DNA from: Bacteroidales bacterium UBA4788
GTDB lineage: Bacteria; Bacteroidota; Bacteroidia; Bacteroidales; VadinHA17
Direction of reading: 5' to 3'
NCBI GenBank assembly: GCA_002402965.1
Contig: DHGW01000037.1
Span: forward strand, 1 to 40,223
DNA: 40,223 bases
Part shown: piece after piece, positions 1-7,407 of the stretch
Layout of the letters: the number at the start of each line of letters is the position of its first letter
Numbering within the stretch: the stretch's first letter is position 1
Translations under genes and position numbers: made by a program
The notes under the pieces: model-generated
Databases searched by the model: none
The model's input: only the letters and a program-made list of their open reading frames with translations
What the model was told of the DNA's origin: nothing

Positions 1-969
1 GATGTAATTAAACTTACCAACTACGGGGCAGCCATAGTGGAGATCATGGTTCCTGACCGCGATGGCAATAAGGCCAATGTGACCTTCGGCTATGACAATC
101 TCGAGGGTTATCTCAAGGGTGATCCCTACTTTGGCAAGGTGGTAGGTCAGTATGCCAACCGGATTGCACGCGGTAAGTTCTCGCTTGACAGTGTTGAGTA
201 CACCCTCGCCATAAACAATTATCCGAATGCCCTGCATGGCGGCCCCACCGGCTGGCACAGCAGGGTATGGACCGCAGAGGTTCTCAAGGGTACCGATTTT
301 CCTGCGGTGAAGTTCACCTACACCAAACCTGACATGGAAGAGGGATTCCCGGGCAATGTGGTTGCCGAGGTTGTCTATACATGGACAGATGCCAACGAAA
401 TAATTATGGATTACAAGGTCACTACTGACCGCAGGACCGTCATCAATATAACCAACCATGCATACTTCAATCTGCACGGAACCGGCGTGGGTGACATCCT
501 TGACCATGAGGCTGTCATCAGGGCATCAGCATTCACCCCGGTGGATTCAACACTCATACCTACCGGTGAACTGAGGCCTGTTGAAGGCACTCCCTTTGAT
601 TTCCGCACTCCTCACCTGATTGGAGAGAGGATCGGCGAAGCATATGATCAGCTCATTCTTGGCGGTGGTTATGACCATAACTACGTGCTTGACAACCTCG
701 AGGAGGTTGATGCCGAGGTTTATGATCCTTCAACCGGAAGGGTTATCCAGGTGATCACCGACCAGCCGGGTGTACAGCTTTATACAGGCAACTTCCTTGA
801 CGGTACCCAGACCGGCCGCGGCGGTAAGGTGTACCAGTACCGTTCCGGCTTCTGCCTCGAGACACAGCGCTATCCTGACAGCCCCAACCAGGCATCGTTC
901 CCGTCAGTTATCCTGACCCCGGAAGAGCCGTTCCTTTCCAGTACAACTTTCCGGTTTAGTGTAAGATAG
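1..969 (+). CDS. galM: Aldose 1-epimerase (mutarotase), 5' end outside window
   Basis: Interconverts the alpha and beta anomers of aldoses such as glucose and galactose. The reading frame is open from base 1, and the residues before the first possible internal start (LTNYGA) already match the family N-terminus, so the gene begins upstream and 322 residues are visible. Family motifs are present: VPDRDG, the substrate-binding QYANRIARGKF stretch, NHAYFNL with the catalytic-type histidine, and CLETQRYPDSPNQ near the C-terminus with the catalytic glutamate. No signal peptide can be judged because the N-terminus is missing. It converges on the DUF1080 gene across a repeat-rich gap. Mutarotases often accompany glycosidases, which fits the neighbouring GH3 and GH2 genes. 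Family assignment is firm; the exact sugar is not known. Confidence 0.95.
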   Translation, partial: DVIKLTNYGAAIVEIMVPDRDGNKANVTFGYDNLEGYLKGDPYFGKVVGQYANRIARGKFSLDSVEYTLAINNYPNALHGGPTGWHSRVWTAEVLKGTDFPAVKFTYTKPDMEEGFPGNVVAEVVYTWTDANEIIMDYKVTTDRRTVINITNHAYFNLHGTGVGDILDHEAVIRASAFTPVDSTLIPTGELRPVEGTPFDFRTPHLIGERIGEAYDQLILGGGYDHNYVLDNLEEVDAEVYDPSTGRVIQVITDQPGVQLYTGNFLDGTQTGRGGKVYQYRSGFCLETQRYPDSPNQASFPSVILTPEEPFLSSTTFRFSVR

Positions 970-1029
970 TTGCTGCCAGCGCGCAGTCTCCAGTTCTGAC
1001 TAAGGACTGAGGACTGCCGACTGCCTTTT

Positions 1030-1333
1030 GCAATTCTTAATGCTATACGAGCATTGGCTTTGTGGAAATTCTCCCGGGCTACAATTCTTAATGGCCTACT
1101 GCCATAGCTGTGAACATGCATAACCCTCGCAGAACCTGTCCTGATAGCCGTTAGGCTGCCGGGAGGGCCAGGAATTGTAGATGAGAGGGATAGAGTAGAT
1201 TATAACCCTCGTAGAGGGTCAAGAATTGTATAAGCATGCCACCCTGGAACAAAAGGGTGGGCGGGCGGGGGATACCTGGCTACAATTCTTATTGCCCTAC
1301 AGGCAATATCCAATAAATGCAGATTTCTGCATT
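1030..1333. repeat. Cluster of short hairpin repeats with a TACAATTCTTA box
   Basis: The 379-bp gap between convergent galM and the DUF1080 gene has no convincing gene. It holds repeated units made of a box TACAATTCTTA followed by a 5-bp stem, a 5-nt loop (consensus CTACN) and the matching stem. Clear copies: 1030-1054 (stem ATGCT, loop ATACG), 1080-1105 (stem ATGGC, loop CTACT), 1281-1306 (stem TTGCC, loop CTACA) and, on the minus strand, 1230-1205 (stem ACCCT, loop CTACG). A decayed minus-strand copy starts at 1180. Two further hairpins lie at 1239-1260 (CCACCCT/AGGGTGG) and 1316-1333 (AATGCAG/CTGCATT). Stem sequence differs between copies while pairing is kept. The copies resemble REP-like extragenic palindromes; a terminator role is possible, but there are no T-tracts. 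Confidence 0.7.
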
Positions 1334-1348
1334 ACTATTGCCTACAGC

Positions 1349-2695
1349 CTATTGCCTTATCTTGATACTCCGGAACCAGACCTCGTTGCCGTGATCCTGC
1401 AGGAGGATATGACCCTTTTCCGCCTCACCGAAGCCGACGAAATCCTTGTATTTACTCTCCTTCACCAGCTGCCGGTACTCCTCACTGCCTCGGTTATATT
1501 CAAGCACCTTGAAGCCATTGAGCCAGTGCTCGACATGCCCGTCAATTGATACGATATGTGCCGCATTCCATTGCCCGACGCCGTTAAACCGCTTGCTGGC
1601 GGCAGGAATCAGATCATAGAGCGAGGCTACGGTCCTGTTACCGTCACGCCCCATCTTTGCATCAGGATGACGCAGGTCATCGAGGATCTGATACTCCAGG
1701 CCTATTGCTGAGCCAGTGGTGGCATAGTTTTCAGTGACGAAATATTTGACTCCGCTGTTGGCTCCCTCGGTGATCATGAACTCGAAAAACAGGTCGAAGT
1801 TCCCGTACTGGTCAAGGGTGACAATGTCTCCGCCACCCTTGGACTCTGCTCCTCCGGAAGCAAGCACTTTCAGGCACCCGTTTTCAATGACCCATCCTGC
1901 TTCCGGGAAAGCATCCTTATGAGCCCCTCTCCAGCCGGATGAGGTGGAGCCGTCGAACAGCAGCTTCCATCCGTCGCTCACCTCTCTGTTGGTCAGGGTG
2001 TTCGGGATAAAGTTGGCCTGGTAGATGACAGCACTGTCTGCATTCATGTATTTTTCCAGATTCTCAGTGACTATCCTGATATTCTTCCACATCACCCTCG
2101 TGCCTGCCAGATCATCTCTTACAGCATGGACCTGGAATCCTATAAAGCCTGAAGCATCAGCATCGTCAACCAGGTCGGCAACAGGTATTCCGTTGATCCA
2201 TGTCCGTATGCGTTTACCGATGGCTTCCACGTGGTAGCTGTTCCAGCCATACCTGTCAAACGACTTCACGGCAGCCTGGTTATTCGGTGTTACAGGGTAC
2301 AGCCATCCTCTTCTTGCCTCGTCATAGATACCGCCGCTCCAGCCTCTGTCGGTTGGGTCAATCTCGATCTGGTAGCCGTAAACGAGCACCTTCCCGTCAT
2401 TTTCAGAGCTGTGGCTCCTGATCTGAACGCCGGAGTTGAGCAGGGTATCAACCTTCACATCAAACTCAAGTATAAAGTCAGAATACTCTTCGGTGGTGCA
2501 CATGAAACTGTTCGGAGTGCCGGGGGTTGATACTCCCACCATCATACCATCTTCAACGAGATATTTTGCCTCACCTCCAAGCTGAACAAAGCCGGTGAGG
2601 TCCCGTCCGTTGAAAAGCTCCTGCCAGTCGGTTTTCGAACATCCGGCAAATGTCAGCAAGACTGAGAGCAACAGAAGAATCAATTTTGATTTCAT
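1349..2695 (-). CDS. Two-domain DUF1080 lipoprotein (3-keto-disaccharide hydrolase-like)
   Basis: 448 residues. An N-terminal signal with lipobox (LTFAGC, Cys about 19) predicts a membrane-anchored, extracytoplasmic lipoprotein. Two DUF1080 domains follow, about 24-210 (starting WQELFNGRDLTGF) and about 240-447 (starting WKLLFDGSTSSGWRG), each with the concanavalin-like jelly-roll pattern (FILEFDVKVD / FDLFFEFMI, then NSGVQIRS / NSGVKYFV). Family knowledge: DUF1080 proteins include enzymes that cleave 3-keto-glycosides made by Gfo/Idh/MocA dehydrogenases. Just such a dehydrogenase lies 17 bp upstream on the same strand, so the two are probably co-transcribed. I infer that this protein cleaves the oxidised sugar. 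Substrate, and whether both domains are active, cannot be told from sequence. Confidence 0.88.
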   Translation of the reverse strand: MKSKLILLLLSVLLTFAGCSKTDWQELFNGRDLTGFVQLGGEAKYLVEDGMMVGVSTPGTPNSFMCTTEEYSDFILEFDVKVDTLLNSGVQIRSHSSENDGKVLVYGYQIEIDPTDRGWSGGIYDEARRGWLYPVTPNNQAAVKSFDRYGWNSYHVEAIGKRIRTWINGIPVADLVDDADASGFIGFQVHAVRDDLAGTRVMWKNIRIVTENLEKYMNADSAVIYQANFIPNTLTNREVSDGWKLLFDGSTSSGWRGAHKDAFPEAGWVIENGCLKVLASGGAESKGGGDIVTLDQYGNFDLFFEFMITEGANSGVKYFVTENYATTGSAIGLEYQILDDLRHPDAKMGRDGNRTVASLYDLIPAASKRFNGVGQWNAAHIVSIDGHVEHWLNGFKVLEYNRGSEEYRQLVKESKYKDFVGFGEAEKGHILLQDHGNEVWFRSIKIRQ

Positions 2696-2712
2696 TATAA
2701 TTGAGAGTTAGA

Positions 2713-4059
2713 TTAATATTCAGGGAATTTCCAGGGTGCGTTATAATATGGTCTGATCAGGGCGTTGGCTTCATCCTCCAGGAATTTGCCGGCAGTGTTA
2801 TCCCATGCCAGAGGTTTGCCCAGCCTGCATGATACGTTTGCCAGGTGGGTCATTTTTGCCACCTGTGCCCCGATAGCCACATCAGCATTGGGCAGCTTGC
2901 GGGTAGTCATGCAGTCGAGGAAGTTAGCCACATGGGCAGCAAGTCCTCCGCCGGCTACAGCCTGGCCTTCAATCTGTTCAGATTTTTTCATAAGCGGTAC
3001 GGCTTCCATCCGTGGTGTCGAATCCACCTCAGGGATCACTTCCCAGCCATTGCGGTCGAGTACCAGTGTGCCGTTCTCACCCAGGAATGCCAGTCCGTGT
3101 TCCCTCCCGTAAGGTCCGTCCTTGATGCCGCATGCATGATCCCAGCTTATGGTGAAATCATCATAGACATACGAAGCCAGAAGCGTGTCAGGAGTCTCCA
3201 TTGCATCAGTCGGGTAGGCAAATTTGCCACCCGAGGTGTAGACTGCATTTGGAAGGTCGGCTTTCATGCCAAGCAGGGCATAGTCAAGCAGGTGAACGCC
3301 CCAGTCTGACATCAGTCCTCCTGCGTAATCCCAGAAGTACCTGAAGTTATAGTGAAACCGGTTCGGGTTGAAGGTTCGGTGCCTTGCGGGGCCGAGCCAC
3401 ATCTCATAGTCCACGCCGGGCGGCACTGGCCCGTCAGGCTGAACGGGAAGGGTTTTCTTCCAGATCATGTAAGCCCATACCTTAACAGTCCTTATGCGTC
3501 CCAGCTTACCTGAGTGAATGAATGCGACGGCATCCTGCCAGTGAGGATCACTGCGCTGCCACTGCCCCGTCTGCACAACACTCTTATGTTTTCGTGCTGC
3601 CCTGACCATTGCGTCACACTCGGCAATGGAGTTGGCCAGCGGTTTTTCGCAATATACATCCTTGCCGGCTTCCATTGCAGCTATTGCCTGCAGGCAGTGC
3701 CAGTGGTCGGGGGTGGCCACAATCACGGCATCAACATCCCTGTTGTCCATAACCTTTCGCCAGTCCTTCACAAGTTGCGGAGGTTTTTTGCCTGCGATCT
3801 TCTCAACATCAGAAGCTCGTTTGTTCAGCCACTCATCATCGATGTCACAGATAGAAACACACTCTACCTGCGGGAACTTCAGGAATGTCTCGAGGTTTGA
3901 CCAGCCCATGTTACGGCCTCCGATCAAAGCCACTCTTATCATGTCTGAGGGACCTGCTTTCCTGCCAGGCATTCCGTAGGCAGATGTCACGGATCCCAAA
4001 CCTGCTAATCCGGCTGAAGCAAGAATGCTGTTTTTTACGAAATTTCTTCTGTTGCTCAT
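2713..4059 (-). CDS. Gfo/Idh/MocA family oxidoreductase with Tat signal
   Basis: 448 residues. The N-terminus carries a twin-arginine signal (NRRNFVKNS, then a hydrophobic stretch ending near VTSAYG), so a folded, cofactor-loaded enzyme is expected to be exported. A Rossmann domain follows (IRVALIGGRNMG, about 41-52), then HWHCLQAI and the EKPLA motif typical of NAD(P)-dependent sugar dehydrogenases, and the C-terminal alpha/beta substrate domain. Role inferred: oxidation of a sugar hydroxyl, probably at C3, to feed the DUF1080 protein encoded 17 bp downstream. A promoter-like pair lies about 47 bp upstream of the ATG. Family is certain; substrate, the oxidised carbon and redox partner are unknown. 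Confidence 0.92.
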   Translation of the reverse strand: MSNRRNFVKNSILASAGLAGLGSVTSAYGMPGRKAGPSDMIRVALIGGRNMGWSNLETFLKFPQVECVSICDIDDEWLNKRASDVEKIAGKKPPQLVKDWRKVMDNRDVDAVIVATPDHWHCLQAIAAMEAGKDVYCEKPLANSIAECDAMVRAARKHKSVVQTGQWQRSDPHWQDAVAFIHSGKLGRIRTVKVWAYMIWKKTLPVQPDGPVPPGVDYEMWLGPARHRTFNPNRFHYNFRYFWDYAGGLMSDWGVHLLDYALLGMKADLPNAVYTSGGKFAYPTDAMETPDTLLASYVYDDFTISWDHACGIKDGPYGREHGLAFLGENGTLVLDRNGWEVIPEVDSTPRMEAVPLMKKSEQIEGQAVAGGGLAAHVANFLDCMTTRKLPNADVAIGAQVAKMTHLANVSCRLGKPLAWDNTAGKFLEDEANALIRPYYNAPWKFPEY

Positions 4060-4105
4060 GACCTGTTGTCTGTTATTACGTCTGAAAGTATTGCCACTCT
4101 TTTTT

Positions 4106-4138
4106 CAAATGTAATAAATCAATTCCTCATGAGGCAAA
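4106..4138 (-). promoter_or_regulatory. Bacteroidota-type promoter for the Gfo/Idh/MocA-DUF1080 operon
   Basis: Read on the minus strand, TTTG (4138-4135) is followed by 21 bp and then TACATTTG (4113-4106), an exact match to the -7 consensus TAnnTTTG. Transcription would start near 4099, leaving a leader of about 40 nt before the ATG at 4059. The TTTG element shares bases with the T-tract of the upstream gene's terminator. Confidence 0.55.
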
Positions 4139-4169
4139 AAAAAATATCCTCCGTGTGTGCAGGAGGATA
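4136..4169 (-). terminator. Rho-independent terminator of the DUF5695 gene
   Basis: On the minus strand a perfect 8-bp stem (TATCCTCC/GGAGGATA, 4169-4162 with 4152-4145) closes a 9-nt loop and is followed directly by nine T residues (4144-4136). It lies 105 nt past the stop of the DUF5695 gene and separates it from the downstream operon. The spacer 4175-4270 holds imperfect GC-rich repeats around CCGGCAG but no gene. Confidence 0.85.
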
Positions 4170-4273
4170 CTCTGTTCTAAGTTGCCCCGACCGGTTGGCG
4201 GCCTGCTGATTGGTGTTTCTCCTGGCCGGCAGTCCTGTTAATGGATGATTGCCCTTACCGGCAGGCAGTTCTC

Positions 4274-7024
4274 CTAATCGGTCACCTTGAGAGTGATCAC
4301 CGCAGGTTTACTGCTTACAGATATGACGTACGCGCCTCTCCCGTTCTGTTTCAGACGGGGTGAAGCGTACTTCACCGCATTGCCTTCCCTTGAGGGAGTG
4401 CTGATGCGCAGGTACGCCTCAGGTGACCAGCCTTCGCCCTTTGCCACGGCCAGCCTCACCGCACCTGTGACTGTATTATACGAGACACTGTTCAGTTTGC
4501 CGGCATCCAGGGTAATCCAGAGTCCTGCCGGTGCCAGGTAAAATCTTGATCTTGCAGCGGTTGTAAGGTCAACTGTGATCCACTTGCCCTTTACTCTTGT
4601 ATTGCCTCCGAACGACAGCCAGCCGAATTCGTCGCTCTTTACGAGGTATGTTGAGCTGTTTATTGCATAGCCCAGGAAGCCGCTGCCGTAATCGCCGGAG
4701 ATACCGTCGTTTTTAAGAGTGGCAGGGAAGGAGTGGAATGCCGCAGGGGCGAAGCCGTCCTGCGTGATATTCGAGATTGCACCCATCACGCCGCCATAGC
4801 CCACGCGAAGGAGGTAGAGGTCCGACGGGTTTTCGCGGTACTGGTTAAGCACCGGGATGGAGTTGAGGGCTGAGCCGTAGTGATGGATCATCCGCTCGAA
4901 GCGGGAGAGTTTGCCGGCGAAGAGAAAATCCCAGAATCGCCTTGCGTTACCGTTGTAAGCCCAGTGAGGCACGGTGGGCATGTAGGCTAGTATGGCATTA
5001 AGGGTGACCATCGCCTTGTCATCCAGCCCGAAATACTTGGCCCACATGTAAACCTCTTCCTGGCCGGTGGAATCCCATGGCATCTCGCTGCCGAAGGGGT
5101 ACTTCAGCTTCATCCATACATCCACGCGGGCCTTCATTGCCGCCTCGAGGTCAGCGGCCATCTTTGTCATTCCCTCCGCCTTCAGGTCATTGAGGATGAG
5201 GATGAAGACCGTGCCCTCCATCTGTCCGAACTGTGCGTAGTGCGGGGCCAGTTTTATCATCGCCATCGAGGTGTGGAAGGCGTTTTCAAGGTACCACTGC
5301 CACTCCTGCTGTGTCACGAGGCCCTGGTAGTTTCTTGCCAGTCTGTACATCACCCAGTGGGCTGCTGCCACATGCGGGTAGTTATATGATCTGCCTACGG
5401 AGTTGGTCTCCTTCGTGTTCCAGGACGGGAAGTTGCCGTTGGGAGCCCATCTGATATCCTTGTCATACGTGCCTTCGGGCATCGATTCGGGTTCATAGTA
5501 AAAGAGGCTCTTCCTTACACCGTATTTAAGATCGCCCTCGCTGTACTGGATCTTGCCCCAGAGGGTATGGTTGACAAAGTCTTCCATCTTCCTGACCTCT
5601 TCAGGATCCGGCATTATGAGCTGCTTCATGATTGCACCCAGCCAGCTTCCGGCACCTGCCTCATCGCTCAGTCCGGCCACCCATACACGCCTGTCCTGCT
5701 TTACCTGTGCCTTTTTCTCATAGTCGTATGTGATTACTGACGGTGCCCTGCCGAAGGGGTCTTTCTCATCAATGAACCACTGTTCGGTTGTGAGAAAGTT
5801 GCCGTAGGAGGCTACCACCTGGCTCTCCGGCTCTATGATCCTGTAATTGATTGTCTGCTCAAGACTGTCTTCGTATGTGATTGTCAGCCTGGCTCTTCCC
5901 CATAACTTTCCGTTGATCTCGTATTGACGCCATCCCCTGGCGTTAACTCCGGCATCCCTGATGTCAAGAGCTCCTTCGGGCTCCACCTTCATCGCCTTTA
6001 CTTCCTTGCCGTAACGGAGGAAGAGCTTTGCATTTACATCTTCAGGAACAACATATCCCGGAATACCTACTGCAACAGGTCTGCCGGCCGACGCCAGTGC
6101 ATTCTCGATATCCCGTACAGATCCGGCAAGGAGGAATTTTACGCCGTAAGAGACCGTTTCACCGGGGACGAGGATCTTTGAGGTTGGATTGTTCCACTGC
6201 TCAGCATCCTTCCATTCAGTCTCTGCATAAGACTTCGTGTGAACCATCCATTCATGCAGCCCTTCGTAGGTGTAACCTGCAGGCAGGGGGTCATCCGTCA
6301 GTGGGCGCCATGCCTCAAAGGGAGTCTTTCCGTAAGGAACAGCGAGCAGCGCTTTTCCTTCGCCGTGAAGCCTTACAACCTGCAAATAGCCTGCGTCAGA
6401 GCCGATATATGGATCAAAGAAAACACTCTCAGCATGGGCTTCGTCAAGTGATTTCCCGTTGGAATTGTTATTGAACACCATGGGTATTCCAAGTGCTCCG
6501 ATTTCAACGGTTGACTTTGTGGTGTTGGTGAGTGCGAACCGCAGGATAAGGTTTGCGCCTTCCTTTTCCCAGTACCTCACTACCCGGAGCGGGATGGAGT
6601 CAGGCAGGGTGGCAGCCAGATTGGCGGCCAGGAGGGTCTGCGGAGCGGCGGAAGAGATAACTTCCACGTCGTTACGGTTACGGGCGGTGGAATAGTATTC
6701 CCATTCGCCCTTACCGCTGCGAAGTCCTATATTTATGTCGCCAAGGTGGTAAAAGCGGTTGGCAGCCCTCTCCTCAAGCCTGTCTCCCGGTGTGAAGTCA
6801 AATGGTTCCGCATCATTTGTTTTAAGAAAGGCAACTGTCTGGGTAGCATTCAGCACCCCGAGCCTGAAGTCAGCAGTTTCGAATTCCTTCGTCCCCTTGT
6901 CAAGACCAATGACCGGCGGACGAGGCGCGCGCCTCTCACCTGTTCTCTGGGCATCAGTCTTCAGCGGGAAAGCAGTTGCCGCTGCCATCAGTATGACCGT
7001 AAGCGGTCGTGCAATAGTTCTCAT
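4274..7024 (-). CDS. Secreted DUF5695 protein, glycoside-hydrolase-like
   Basis: 916 residues with a Sec signal peptide (about 1-25, ending KTDAQ), so exported. The body matches the DUF5695 family as I recall it: an N-terminal beta-rich part (KEFETADFRLGVLNATQTVAFL; YYSTARNRNDV) and a helical second half rich in Trp and Tyr (about 480-750, with HVAAAHWVMYRLARNYQG and PHWAYNGNARRFWDF), which suggests an alpha/alpha-toroid carbohydrate-active fold. I cannot assign catalytic residues. It is transcribed alone and ends at its own terminator. It diverges from the GH3 gene across 383 bp that include a 20-bp-period array and an AGTGT-N7-ACACT element 61 bp upstream of its ATG. A glycan-degrading role is inferred from fold hints and neighbours only. 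Confidence 0.8.
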   Translation of the reverse strand: MRTIARPLTVILMAAATAFPLKTDAQRTGERRAPRPPVIGLDKGTKEFETADFRLGVLNATQTVAFLKTNDAEPFDFTPGDRLEERAANRFYHLGDINIGLRSGKGEWEYYSTARNRNDVEVISSAAPQTLLAANLAATLPDSIPLRVVRYWEKEGANLILRFALTNTTKSTVEIGALGIPMVFNNNSNGKSLDEAHAESVFFDPYIGSDAGYLQVVRLHGEGKALLAVPYGKTPFEAWRPLTDDPLPAGYTYEGLHEWMVHTKSYAETEWKDAEQWNNPTSKILVPGETVSYGVKFLLAGSVRDIENALASAGRPVAVGIPGYVVPEDVNAKLFLRYGKEVKAMKVEPEGALDIRDAGVNARGWRQYEINGKLWGRARLTITYEDSLEQTINYRIIEPESQVVASYGNFLTTEQWFIDEKDPFGRAPSVITYDYEKKAQVKQDRRVWVAGLSDEAGAGSWLGAIMKQLIMPDPEEVRKMEDFVNHTLWGKIQYSEGDLKYGVRKSLFYYEPESMPEGTYDKDIRWAPNGNFPSWNTKETNSVGRSYNYPHVAAAHWVMYRLARNYQGLVTQQEWQWYLENAFHTSMAMIKLAPHYAQFGQMEGTVFILILNDLKAEGMTKMAADLEAAMKARVDVWMKLKYPFGSEMPWDSTGQEEVYMWAKYFGLDDKAMVTLNAILAYMPTVPHWAYNGNARRFWDFLFAGKLSRFERMIHHYGSALNSIPVLNQYRENPSDLYLLRVGYGGVMGAISNITQDGFAPAAFHSFPATLKNDGISGDYGSGFLGYAINSSTYLVKSDEFGWLSFGGNTRVKGKWITVDLTTAARSRFYLAPAGLWITLDAGKLNSVSYNTVTGAVRLAVAKGEGWSPEAYLRISTPSREGNAVKYASPRLKQNGRGAYVISVSSKPAVITLKVTD

Positions 7025-7085
7025 ATTCTTTGATTTTGAGTTTGTTCTTGTTAATGCCCGTTAATATAGTCCCATACAAGACTCG

Positions 7086-7109
7086 TAAAGTGTCTAATAT
7101 ACACTAATT
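7086..7109 (-). promoter_or_regulatory. AGTGT-N7-ACACT inverted repeat, candidate operator
   Basis: A 5-bp inverted repeat spaced by 7 bp sits 61 bp upstream of the DUF5695 start. With its flanks (AATT before and TTTA after, minus-strand reading) it matches a second 24-bp site at 10769-10792 at 20 of 24 positions; the differences fall in the spacer. The symmetry suggests a dimeric regulator. I do not recognise which one. Confidence 0.45.
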
Positions 7110-7151
7110 TTATTAAACACATGCATGTCACGGCCAAATTAACAACATTGA

Positions 7152-7311
7152 GGGAAGAAGATTCTGAAAACGGGAAGAAGGCATGGATAACTGAAACCTT
7201 CAATGGACGATGGGAAGGAGGTCCTGATATTGGGAAGAAGCTTGTAATGACTGAGAGGAGGCTCTGATGACGTGAAGAAGGGTCTAATGTCAGAAGCAGG
7301 GCTCTGATCCT
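7152..7311. repeat. Degenerate tandem array with exact 20-bp period
   Basis: Eight consecutive 20-bp units begin at 7152, 7172, 7192, 7212, 7232, 7252, 7272 and 7292. Approximate consensus is GGGAAGAAGG-TCTGAT-GAC; the unit at 7192 is the most decayed. The period is not a multiple of three, so this is not a coding repeat. The array fills the middle of the divergent gap between the DUF5695 gene and the GH3 gene and ends about 96 bp before the GH3 ATG. Function unknown: possibly repeated protein-binding sites about two helical turns apart, or a decayed minisatellite. Confidence 0.75.
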
Positions 7312-7407
7312 GATCAGGTAGCTGTAAACTGCATATATGATTGTGTTGCGGCAGTGTCATCAAATCCAATTAGTGATATCTTAGCCGTAAATTCTTTCCT
7401 GCAGAAT

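Noticed and set aside
1226..1549. 107-residue plus-strand ORF in the hairpin cluster
   Set aside because: It runs through the repeats and then antisense into the DUF1080 gene; its composition and motifs resemble nothing.
7152..7311. CRISPR array
   Set aside because: Units are contiguous 20-bp repeats without unique spacers, and no cas gene is present.
7366..7390. Third AGTGT-N7-ACACT site before GH3
   Set aside because: Shares only AATTAGTG and lacks the ACACT half.
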